Source: an uncultured Woeseiaceae bacterium (GTDB lineage: Bacteria > Pseudomonadota > Gammaproteobacteria > Steroidobacterales > Woeseiaceae). Taken from it: a stretch of DNA of 64,000 nucleotides. Each line of letters begins with the position of its first letter. Position 1 is the stretch's first letter. Made by a program: the position numbers and the translations under genes. The stretch is from NCBI GenBank assembly GCA_905480215.1, contig CAJQPL010000031.1, positions 30,206 to 94,205 on the forward strand, read 5' to 3'. Below are positions 34,923-42,696 of the stretch, one piece after another. The notes beneath the pieces were generated by a model that saw only the letters and a program-made list of their open reading frames with translations, was not told the DNA's origin and ran no database searches.

Positions 34923-36300
34923 ATTGCGAGCCTGCTAAGGATGCCTTGGTCAAATCAAGCGCTTTCCAGGTCGCCTCTATCATGGTGTCGACTTCGCTGT
35001 GCGAAAGCACGAACGGTGGCGCGCATATTATCTTGTCGCCAACAGCACGCATGCATACCCCGTCTTGCAGTAAGTGATCACGCAGCGTAGCGCCGGCATT
35101 TTGGTCTTCTTCAAATCGCTGCAAAGAACTCTTTTCCTTAACAATCTCGAACGCGCCCATCAGACCTACCATTCGGGTATCACCGATCAACGAATGCTCA
35201 CCGAGCGCACGCCACTTCTCTTGTAGATAGGGCCCGATGTCATTTTTGATTCGCCCAACAAGATTTTCGCGTTGTATCAGTTTGATATTAGCCATGGCGA
35301 CCGCGCAGGATACCGGATGACCGGAGTAGGTATAGCCGTGTGCAAACTCTCCGGCTTTTTCAGTTAACACGTCTGCAACTCGGTCGCTAACGAATACGCC
35401 ACCCAGTGGCAGGTAGCCTGAAGTCACACCTTTGGCGAACGGCATGAAGTCTGGGCGCGTGCCAAAATGATCGGCGCCAAACCACTCTCCCAGGCGGCCA
35501 AAACCGGTAATCACCTCGTCTGAAATCAGAAGGATTCCGTATTCATCACAGATTCGCTGCACTTCTGGCCAGTAGCTATCAGGCGGTACGATGACACCGC
35601 CGGCACCCTGTATGGGTTCGCCGATAAATGCTGCCACCTTATCCGCACCAACTTCTTTGATCTTGTCTTCGATAGTACGTGCCGCCGCGATTCCAAAGTC
35701 ATGCGGCGACAATGACTGATCACTGCCGTACCAATAGGGTTGAGCCACATGCACGATGCCGGGGATCGGCAATCCACTCTGCTTGTGCATAGACTGCATG
35801 CCGCCAAGACTTGCAGCAGCAACGGTAGAACCGTGGTAAGCGTTATCGCGACTGATAATGGTGTGGCGTTCGGGTTGCCCCATGAGATCCCAGTAGGTTC
35901 GAACCATGCGCACGATCGTGTCGTTCGATTCAGAACCTGATCCGGTAAAGAATATTCGATTGAGATGTGGTGGGCTAAGGTCTTGCAAAAGCGCAGCCAG
36001 TTCGATCGCTGGTGGATGCGAACATTGGAAGAAGCTGTTGTAGTACGGCAGTTCCTGCATCTGCGCTGTGGCCGCGTCGACTAACTCCTGCTGACCGTAA
36101 CCTACATTCACGCACCACAGACCCGACATGGCATCGAGGATTTTGTTGCCGTCAGCATCGAAAATATACACGCCTTCTGCGCGAGAAATAACGCGTGAGC
36201 GCTGCGCATGAAGTTCTTTGTGGTCGGTAAACGGATGCAGATGGTGACTCTTATCCATTTCCTGCAGATCGGTGAGTGAGCGTTTGTTTAAAGCGGCCAT
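34915..36300 (-). CDS. Class III omega-aminotransferase (polyamine or GABA:pyruvate type)
   Basis: PLP aminotransferase of 461 residues resembling the putrescine/beta-alanine:pyruvate transaminases (SpuC group). Motifs include SGLWCVNVGYGQQELVDAA near the N-terminus, SDEVITGFGR, and the PLP lysine in FAKGVTSGYLPLGG. The N-terminal MAALNKRSLTDLQEMDKSHH carries the HHLHPFTDHKEL segment typical of the group. It lies upstream of the agmatinase gene and shares its transcript. It would deaminate putrescine or gamma-glutamyl-putrescine to an aldehyde. No aldehyde dehydrogenase is encoded nearby. Confidence 0.9.
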   Translation of the reverse strand: MAALNKRSLTDLQEMDKSHHLHPFTDHKELHAQRSRVISRAEGVYIFDADGNKILDAMSGLWCVNVGYGQQELVDAATAQMQELPYYNSFFQCSHPPAIELAALLQDLSPPHLNRIFFTGSGSESNDTIVRMVRTYWDLMGQPERHTIISRDNAYHGSTVAAASLGGMQSMHKQSGLPIPGIVHVAQPYWYGSDQSLSPHDFGIAAARTIEDKIKEVGADKVAAFIGEPIQGAGGVIVPPDSYWPEVQRICDEYGILLISDEVITGFGRLGEWFGADHFGTRPDFMPFAKGVTSGYLPLGGVFVSDRVADVLTEKAGEFAHGYTYSGHPVSCAVAMANIKLIQRENLVGRIKNDIGPYLQEKWRALGEHSLIGDTRMVGLMGAFEIVKEKSSLQRFEEDQNAGATLRDHLLQDGVCMRAVGDKIICAPPFVLSHSEVDTMIEATWKALDLTKASLAGSQYG

Positions 36301-36411
36301 GAAAACCTCTTGCGGCCGAATTGCGGCCGGATGTCATCTAAGTTTCGAAATTCTAACGAGTGAGAATCATTCAGTCAGGTCTACACCACATTCTGAAATG
36401 GATGGTCAACG

Positions 36412-37743
36412 CTATACGTTGAACATCAAAATTTCGCGTTCGTAGGGCGTAATAATTTCCTGGAATTCACTGTATTCAGCCTCTTTTAGAGCGGTATAAA
36501 GACTTACAAATTCATCACCTAACATGCTGCGCATGGCATTGCTGCTCCGCATCGCTTCGATCGCCGCATAGATATGACGGTGTAGATCAAATTCCCCGCT
36601 GTATGCACTGCCCTGCGCCTCTTTACTGGGCTTCAGGCCTTCGACCATGCCCAGATAACCACAGGCCAGCGTCGCAGCAATGACAAGATAAGGATTGACG
36701 TCAGAGCCGGCCAATCGGTTCTCAACACGACGTGCTTCGGGTGGTGAATCCGGAACTCTCAATCCGACTGTACGGTTGTCAATCGCCCATGCAAGATTGA
36801 CCGGCGACGACCAAGGGCTGGCGAATCGCCTATAAGAGTTTACATACGGCGCAAACGCCAACATGGCTTCCGGCATGTAGCGCTGCAAACCAGCAATGTA
36901 GTTGTAGAAGAGATCAGAGGGTGTGCCATCACTATTAGAGAAAATATTGCTGCCACTCTTATCCAAAATACTTTGGTGTATGTGCATCGAACTGCCCGCC
37001 TCTTCGGCGTGCGGTTTGGCGAGGAACGTCACGTGCATACCGTGCGTTATCGCAACTTCACGAAGAGTTCGCTTAAAAAGAAATACCTGATCTGCAAGTT
37101 CGAGTGCATTGCCGTGCTTGAAATTTATTTCCAGCTGCGCGGGGCCCATCTCTTGCGACAGAGTATCAACGAGGATGCCCTGCGCCTCGCAATAGTTGTA
37201 GACGTCGAGGATAAAGGGCTCATAGTCGTTCATCGAATCGATGCTGTAAGGTTGGCGAACATTCTCGGTCCAACCCAGTCGCCCCTCTGGCGGTTTCGCT
37301 TCCGCATCCGGATCAGAGTGCGGACTCAACAAATAGAACTCAACTTCGGGTGCGACAACAGGCACCCAACCTCTTGCCTCAAATTTCGCAATGACGTTAC
37401 GCAACACCGCGCGCGGCGATTTGGTCACCAGCGATCCGTCGCGCATGTAGCAATCGAAAAACACGGACGCGGCCGGATCTGTCGCCCAAGGTACCGGCCG
37501 CAAAGTCGTCGGATCAGGAACCAGCAACATATCCCGATCTTCGACATTAAGCTTGTCGGCGATATAGTCACCAGAGATCGTCTGCGCGAACACAGCCTCG
37601 GGCATCTTTATTTCACCAGATCCGAATTTATCGGCAGGAATGATCTTGCCTCTTGCTGAACCGGCCATATCAGGAACGAACGCTTCTACGTCTTCGATAT
37701 TTCGTTCTTCAAGCCAGGATTGGATCACGTCGGGTTTACTCAC
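36412..37743 (-). CDS. puuA: Gamma-glutamylpolyamine synthetase-like (glutamine synthetase family), copy 1
   Basis: Glutamine-synthetase-fold ligase of 443 residues that, in the PuuA/PauA group, joins glutamate to putrescine or another polyamine using ATP. Visible motifs are PVVAPEVEFYLLSP, GSSMHIHQS and DNRTVGLRVPDS in the catalytic domain. The GTG at 37743 (V19 of the longest frame) has AGGTG five bases upstream, inside the end of the neighbouring hydrolase gene, so it is the likeliest start. True nitrogen-assimilating glutamine synthetase is longer in motif detail and usually linked to glnB or ntr genes, which are absent. A second homologue lies at 41.3 kb. Confidence 0.88.
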   Translation of the reverse strand: MSKPDVIQSWLEERNIEDVEAFVPDMAGSARGKIIPADKFGSGEIKMPEAVFAQTISGDYIADKLNVEDRDMLLVPDPTTLRPVPWATDPAASVFFDCYMRDGSLVTKSPRAVLRNVIAKFEARGWVPVVAPEVEFYLLSPHSDPDAEAKPPEGRLGWTENVRQPYSIDSMNDYEPFILDVYNYCEAQGILVDTLSQEMGPAQLEINFKHGNALELADQVFLFKRTLREVAITHGMHVTFLAKPHAEEAGSSMHIHQSILDKSGSNIFSNSDGTPSDLFYNYIAGLQRYMPEAMLAFAPYVNSYRRFASPWSSPVNLAWAIDNRTVGLRVPDSPPEARRVENRLAGSDVNPYLVIAATLACGYLGMVEGLKPSKEAQGSAYSGEFDLHRHIYAAIEAMRSSNAMRSMLGDEFVSLYTALKEAEYSEFQEIITPYEREILMFNV

Positions 37744-37744
37744 A

Positions 37745-38503
37745 TTACACCTGTCGTCGTAGCGCACGTGCTCTGCACGCGTCGCCAAACGTCCCAAAAA
37801 TTGCCATCGAAAATTCGTTTTCAGTTACACGCCATTCGGGATGCCATTGCACCGACAGGCAAAATTCCGCTGCCGAATCCACCGAGAAAGCCTCGATCAA
37901 GCCATCGTCCGCAACAGCCTCTACCGTAACACCGTCGGCCAGCTTCGCGATCCCCTGACCATGCAGCGAATTGACCATTTGCGTTTCCGCATTACACAGC
38001 TTCCGCAAAACACCACCTTCCATCAAGGTAACCGGATGTGACGGTCCGTACTGTAACTCCAGCGGATCATCTTTGTTCTCTAGATGATTATGATAACCCG
38101 GCACATCGCTAACATTTTGATGCAAGCTACCGCCGAGAGCCACGTTTAATTCCTGATGCCCACGACAAACTGCCAACAGCGGTACGCCCTTTTCAATGGC
38201 ACGCAGCGCCAGAGGCATGCTCATCGCGTCGCGTTGCGGGTCGTGAAACCCGGGCTGATCGGATGGCTTAGCGCCATAGTGATGTGGCTCAACGTTGGAA
38301 TAACTACCCGTCAACATCACACCATCAACCTTATCCAGCAAGTCGTCGATATCAATATCGTCCGCGAGCGAAGGCACGATCAACGGTAACGTATTGGAGC
38401 CATCAATGAGCGCACGCAGGTACTTCTCACCCGCGACGTGCGACGGATGCGGATCCAGAACTCGTCGGTCTGACGATACCGCTACGATTGGTTTAGCTGC
38501 CAT
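37745..38503 (-). CDS. puuD: Gamma-glutamyl-GABA hydrolase (class I amidotransferase family)
   Basis: Peptidase C26 / PuuD-type hydrolase of 252 residues that releases glutamate from gamma-glutamyl-GABA, the last step of the gamma-glutamylated putrescine pathway. The nucleophile elbow is LAVCRGHQELN (Cys near residue 113), and the late catalytic His/Glu are in QWHPEWRV. Its stop lies one base before the synthetase start (TAA-T-GTG), giving tight coupling. It is flanked upstream by the NhaC-type transporter. Confidence 0.92.
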   Translation of the reverse strand: MAAKPIVAVSSDRRVLDPHPSHVAGEKYLRALIDGSNTLPLIVPSLADDIDIDDLLDKVDGVMLTGSYSNVEPHHYGAKPSDQPGFHDPQRDAMSMPLALRAIEKGVPLLAVCRGHQELNVALGGSLHQNVSDVPGYHNHLENKDDPLELQYGPSHPVTLMEGGVLRKLCNAETQMVNSLHGQGIAKLADGVTVEAVADDGLIEAFSVDSAAEFCLSVQWHPEWRVTENEFSMAIFGTFGDACRARALRRQV

Positions 38504-38506
38504 ACG

Positions 38507-40351
38507 CTATGCCTGCGCCTGCCGTCCGAACATTCTCAGGACTCCGTACAAGAGCGCAGCGCCGACTATCAAGGATAGCCACGGCGGAAATCCAAAGCCG
38601 CCGGGAATCGTTCCGATAAAGAGTGCAACTACGCCGACTAGTAATGCATAGGGCAGTTGAGTTCGAACGTGCTCGATGTGATCACAGCCACTGGCGATTG
38701 ACGACAGAACCGTGGTGTCCGAAATGGGTGAACAATGATCTCCCCAAACGGCACCCGCCAGACAACAGGCCACTGCCGAATACAAAATGTGCATGCCACT
38801 CGGATCAGCGATTCCATGTACGACCATAACCGCCCAGGATAATGGAATAACCAGCGGCATGAGGATAGCCATCGTTCCCCAACTGGTTCCGGTGGTGAAC
38901 GCTGTGATTGCAGCCAGCAAGAATGTAATTGCAGGAATCAATGCAACCGGGATGGAATCGGCAAACATTGTAACCAGATATTTCGCCGTGCCCAGTGCGG
39001 CCGTGACGTCTGATAACGACCAGGCAAGCACAAGAATAATCATGCCAAACATGGTCGCACGTAACCCCCCGTACCAGGCATCGATCGTTTCGTGCACAGA
39101 TAGAATGCCCTGGCCGATAGTTAGTCCGGCCGCCACCAGAACACCAACGAAAGATGCGTACATCATCGCCCGGTATGGATCGGTCGAGGCGAGAATTTCT
39201 GTAAGCGTCGAACCCTGTCCCAACATGACGAGACTGACAGCCAAAGCGCCAATCAATACGATGATCGGGAGGAAACCATTAAACGCACGCAAGGGAATAT
39301 TGTCTTTCGGCTTAAGGTCATCGCCTTCGAGTGCCGGCAATACTTCCTTGGAAACCGGTTTCACCTCACCCTTTCGAGCACGAACTTCCGCTTTGTACAT
39401 CGGCCCAAAATCTCTCCCGGTCGCAGCTACCATCAACACAAATGCGATAGCTAAAATCGGATAGAAGCTATACGGTATCGATTGAACAAAAACAGAGTAA
39501 GCCTGGACATCATCCAGGCCATCAATAGTTCCAATCGCCTGATCAATCAGGCCGATCTGATATCCGATCCAGGTCGTTATCAGTGCGATGCAGGCAACCG
39601 GCGCCGCTGTCGAATCCACAATATAGGCGAGTTTTTCTCGAGAAATTTTCAAGTGATCAGTCAGCGACCGAGCCGTGTTACCGACCACCAATGTGTTGCT
39701 GTAGTCATCGAAAAATATCATTAGCCCCATTAGCCAGACGGCGACCTGTCCCGAAATAGCCGTCTTCGCTTTACTGACTATTGCCAATACGATGCTGGCC
39801 ATACCGCCATTGCGCGTAATGATGCCCACCATGCCACCAATCATCAGGGTAAATAAGATGATCGATGCTCTATCCGCGTCGGCAAGAGCGCCGCGAACGA
39901 AAACCTGAAACGTATCCAGCAGGCCAACGCCCGCGCCTTTGAGCGTAAAGGACTGCAGAGCCGTGGCACCCATCCACAAACCCAATAGCAACGCCGGTAT
40001 TACGTTGCGCAATATTAACGCGATAGCAATTGCGATCACTGCGGGCAGCACCGACAACCAGCCAGGTATAACGCGTAGCTGGCTACTCGACGATTCGTCG
40101 CCCGCATTCGCCACGAGCGACGCTGTTCCCATTTTGCCAATCGCAATATCGGAAAACCTTGCCAGACCGTCAACATCTGCAACCGCATGATATGAGCTGC
40201 CATCCACTAACAGCTCAACGGACTCACTCGCGCCGGCACCGCTAACGACGTAGTCCATCGGAACATCGACCAGACCGACAGAAGGAGATTGCAGCTCAAT
40301 GGCATTCGCTGAATGTGAAAACATCACCCAGACAAAACTGGCGAGCGACAA
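38507..40351 (-). CDS. NhaC-family antiporter-like transporter with an extracytoplasmic N-terminal domain
   Basis: Membrane protein of about 614 residues of the NhaC Na+/H+ antiporter family; relatives in catabolic clusters are thought to import organic substrates. About 12 hydrophobic segments begin near residue 95. Before them lie a cleavable-looking signal (FVWVMFSHSANA) and a roughly 70-residue beta-rich domain. The assigned start is a TTG with no ribosome site. The in-frame codons upstream add a basic segment before the hydrophobic part but contain no ATG, GTG or TTG; see the finding on its start. The position between puuD and the IclR gene suggests import of a polyamine or guanidino compound. 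Confidence 0.82.
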   Translation of the reverse strand: MSLASFVWVMFSHSANAIELQSPSVGLVDVPMDYVVSGAGASESVELLVDGSSYHAVADVDGLARFSDIAIGKMGTASLVANAGDESSSSQLRVIPGWLSVLPAVIAIAIALILRNVIPALLLGLWMGATALQSFTLKGAGVGLLDTFQVFVRGALADADRASIILFTLMIGGMVGIITRNGGMASIVLAIVSKAKTAISGQVAVWLMGLMIFFDDYSNTLVVGNTARSLTDHLKISREKLAYIVDSTAAPVACIALITTWIGYQIGLIDQAIGTIDGLDDVQAYSVFVQSIPYSFYPILAIAFVLMVAATGRDFGPMYKAEVRARKGEVKPVSKEVLPALEGDDLKPKDNIPLRAFNGFLPIIVLIGALAVSLVMLGQGSTLTEILASTDPYRAMMYASFVGVLVAAGLTIGQGILSVHETIDAWYGGLRATMFGMIILVLAWSLSDVTAALGTAKYLVTMFADSIPVALIPAITFLLAAITAFTTGTSWGTMAILMPLVIPLSWAVMVVHGIADPSGMHILYSAVACCLAGAVWGDHCSPISDTTVLSSIASGCDHIEHVRTQLPYALLVGVVALFIGTIPGGFGFPPWLSLIVGAALLYGVLRMFGRQAQA

Positions 40352-40444
40352 TAATATAATGCGATTTCGGGGGATTAACTGTCGAATGTTGATACGTTTA
40401 TTCCTGCCGTTCTTACCGGCGGCATCTTATCACGGAGATTACAA

Positions 40445-41200
40445 TCAGTACCGGGGCTGTAGCCTTGTCGCTACCGCACACAGCGTTGCGCCGAGCTGCG
40501 CGCGGCGACTTTCGGTCATTCGCTGGCTGGGTCCGCAGATAGACAATGCTCCCAGAATCTCACCCATGCCACCACGCACCACCACGCCGACACCGGAGAA
40601 GCCCTCCTCAAGTTCATCGATTGTTTCTGCAAAACCACGCCGACGAATATCGCCAAGCTGCTTTTCCAGCGTGGCAAGCTCTGTAATGGTTTGCGGTGTA
40701 AGAGCCTGTAGAGTGCTTCTAAGCCGATCCGGACCATGCTGTTCGAATGCGATCAGCGCCTTGCCAGTCGAGGTCGCATGAATTGGCCAACGTGTGCCAA
40801 CATTACCCGACGCACCCACGAAATACTTACTCGTTACCTCATCGAGTATCAGCATCGCGTCGTCGATTGGCACCTCAAGCGTTGCAGTCTCACCGGTTTC
40901 CTCTGCCAGTCGCTTCAAAAACGGTCGCGCGCGCAAGCGAAGATCGTTGCTCGACAACGCCTGCACGCCCAAAGCCATCATGCCGGGGCCAAGCCGATAC
41001 GCGCTGTTCGCCGGGTTCCGGTCAAGCAATTCTTCGCTGAGCAAAGCCTGCAGTAAACGGTGGGTTGTGGTTTTGTTGAGACCTGACAAACCACTCAGCT
41101 CAGCAAGCTGAAGTTCTGGCGCCTCGGCGGTGAATAGCTTCAACAATCTTATTGCCCGAAGCGCGGATTGTGCCCCCTGGGGTGCGGCTTGATCACGCAT
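40445..41200 (-). CDS. IclR-family transcriptional regulator
   Basis: Regulator of about 251 residues. The N-terminal winged helix includes LSGLSGLNKTTTHRLLQALL (about residues 35-54), and the C-terminal effector domain ends in SICGPSQRMTESRRAQLGA, the usual IclR pattern. I preferred the ATG at 41200, since the earlier start at 41230 runs through the palindrome upstream. It diverges from the second synthetase gene and probably controls both sides in response to a catabolic intermediate. Confidence 0.88.
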   Translation of the reverse strand: MRDQAAPQGAQSALRAIRLLKLFTAEAPELQLAELSGLSGLNKTTTHRLLQALLSEELLDRNPANSAYRLGPGMMALGVQALSSNDLRLRARPFLKRLAEETGETATLEVPIDDAMLILDEVTSKYFVGASGNVGTRWPIHATSTGKALIAFEQHGPDRLRSTLQALTPQTITELATLEKQLGDIRRRGFAETIDELEEGFSGVGVVVRGGMGEILGALSICGPSQRMTESRRAQLGATLCAVATRLQPRY

Positions 41201-41204
41201 TATA

Positions 41205-41238
41205 TTCCATACTATGAAGTTATATTTCACATTATAAT
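41205..41238 (+). promoter_or_regulatory. Promoter with overlapping palindromes between iclR and the second synthetase
   Basis: A consensus minus-10 TATAAT lies at 41233-41238 on the plus strand, about 70 bases before the synthetase start. Its minus-35 and spacer region is covered by two inverted repeats, TTC-N8-GAA at 41205-41218 and TGAA-N7-TTCA at 41215-41229. No good TTGACA is present. The arrangement fits a promoter under the control of the adjacent IclR protein, as repressor or activator. Confidence 0.5.
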
Positions 41239-41310
41239 ATCACGACGACTATTGCGAAGGCAGGGAAAATCATTAATGCTCTTGGCTGCAACCCCCATTG
41301 GACAAGAAGT

Positions 41311-42696
41311 ATGGCCAGACAAAGTACGGCGCTGACACAGCTCAAAGCGGCGCAAAGAAAACACGGCAAGTTTGATGCGCTTGAAATGCTCATACCCGAT
41401 CTCAACGGCATTTTACGGGGCAAACGAATTCGCGCTCGCGACTTCGCCAAAGCCTGTGACGATGGTTTCCCATTTTGTGCAGGCACAACCTTGCTGACAA
41501 CGCTTGGCGAGACGGTTGCAGGAATACCCTTCGGTGAAGATGATGGCGATCCCGACGTTCCGGCCAAGCTGGTGCCCGGTAGTTTCGCACCAGTTCCATG
41601 GGCAAAAAAGCCCACAGGACAAGCGCTGTTCCGAACTTACAACGAGGATGGAACACCATTCTGGGGCGATCCGCGCGCGGTTCTTGAGCGTTCCCTGCAA
41701 GCATTGCAAAAGATGCAGCTAAAGCCTGTTATGGCAACGGAGCTGGAATTCTATTTGCTCAATGCCAGGTCCCGGACGCCCAAAGTCGGCGCGCCACTGG
41801 TGCCCGGAACTAACAAGGTGCAGCCAGGTTCACAGGTTTATCACCCGGATGATCTATATGAGGTAGAAGAATTTCTAAACGACGTCTACGATTATTGTGA
41901 CGCACAAAACATACCGGCCGAATCGGTAATCTCGGAATATTCACCCGGTCAGTTTGAGATCAATCTACGCCATGTAGACGACCCGGTGCTCGCCTGTGAC
42001 CACGCAGTACTAATGAAACGAGCTATTAAGGCAGCGGCACGAAAACACGGTTTCATTGCGTGTTTTATGGCAAAACCATTTGAAGAAGATGCCGGCAGTG
42101 GCCTGCATGTTCATATGAGTATCGTGGACAAGAATGCTAAGAATTATTTTTCACACGGCCGTGAAAACCTTGCCACACAACCATTCTCTTCGCGACTACG
42201 GCACGCCGTTGGTGGGCTCCTGAAAACGATGCCGGAGGCGACATTAATCTGCGCGCCAAACGCTAATTCCTATCGGCGACTAAGACCTGACATGTTCGCG
42301 CCTGTCGAACCCAACTGGGGCGTTAACCATCGCGCGGTTTCTATTCGCATACCGACGTCCGATGAGAAAAATCTGCGCTTCGAACATCGTGTTGCCGGTG
42401 CTGATGCGAATCCCTACCTCGTTACTGCCGCAATTCTCGCTGGCGTCCATCACGGACTTAAGAACAAGATTGATCCAGGCAAAATGGTTGAGAAAGGAGA
42501 ACACATCACGCCGAAGCTGAGGATCCCGAATCGCTGGGATGCGGCAGTCGACAAGTTTTCGCGCAGTAAGATTCTGCCGAACTATTTAGGCGCTGAGTAT
42601 TGCAGGTACTACGCGATGAACCGCCGTGGCGAAAGCACGCGATTTCACAACATGATCAGCGAGCTCGACTTCGACTGGTATTTGCGAGCCGTTTAG
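41311..42696 (+). CDS. Gamma-glutamylpolyamine synthetase-like (glutamine synthetase family), copy 2
   Basis: Glutamine-synthetase-fold protein of 461 residues related to but clearly different from the copy at 36.4-37.7 kb. It has MATELEFYLLNAR, SGLHVHMSIVDKN and ISIRIPTSDEKN, with conserved PNANSYRRLRPDMFAP. It probably ligates glutamate to a different amine. Its promoter region carries the IclR-type palindromes. Its stop overlaps the stop of the convergent ggt gene by 3 bases (TTAG). Pseudomonas species carry several such synthetases with different polyamine preference, so two copies are expected rather than odd. Confidence 0.86.
   Translation: MARQSTALTQLKAAQRKHGKFDALEMLIPDLNGILRGKRIRARDFAKACDDGFPFCAGTTLLTTLGETVAGIPFGEDDGDPDVPAKLVPGSFAPVPWAKKPTGQALFRTYNEDGTPFWGDPRAVLERSLQALQKMQLKPVMATELEFYLLNARSRTPKVGAPLVPGTNKVQPGSQVYHPDDLYEVEEFLNDVYDYCDAQNIPAESVISEYSPGQFEINLRHVDDPVLACDHAVLMKRAIKAAARKHGFIACFMAKPFEEDAGSGLHVHMSIVDKNAKNYFSHGRENLATQPFSSRLRHAVGGLLKTMPEATLICAPNANSYRRLRPDMFAPVEPNWGVNHRAVSIRIPTSDEKNLRFEHRVAGADANPYLVTAAILAGVHHGLKNKIDPGKMVEKGEHITPKLRIPNRWDAAVDKFSRSKILPNYLGAEYCRYYAMNRRGESTRFHNMISELDFDWYLRAV

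Noticed and set aside
36973-37659. Plus-strand frame of 228 residues opposite the first synthetase
   Set aside because: No recognisable family and fully inside a gene with strong motifs.
38787-39464. Plus-strand frame of 225 residues opposite the NhaC-type transporter
   Set aside because: It mirrors a membrane protein gene, which commonly leaves long antisense frames.
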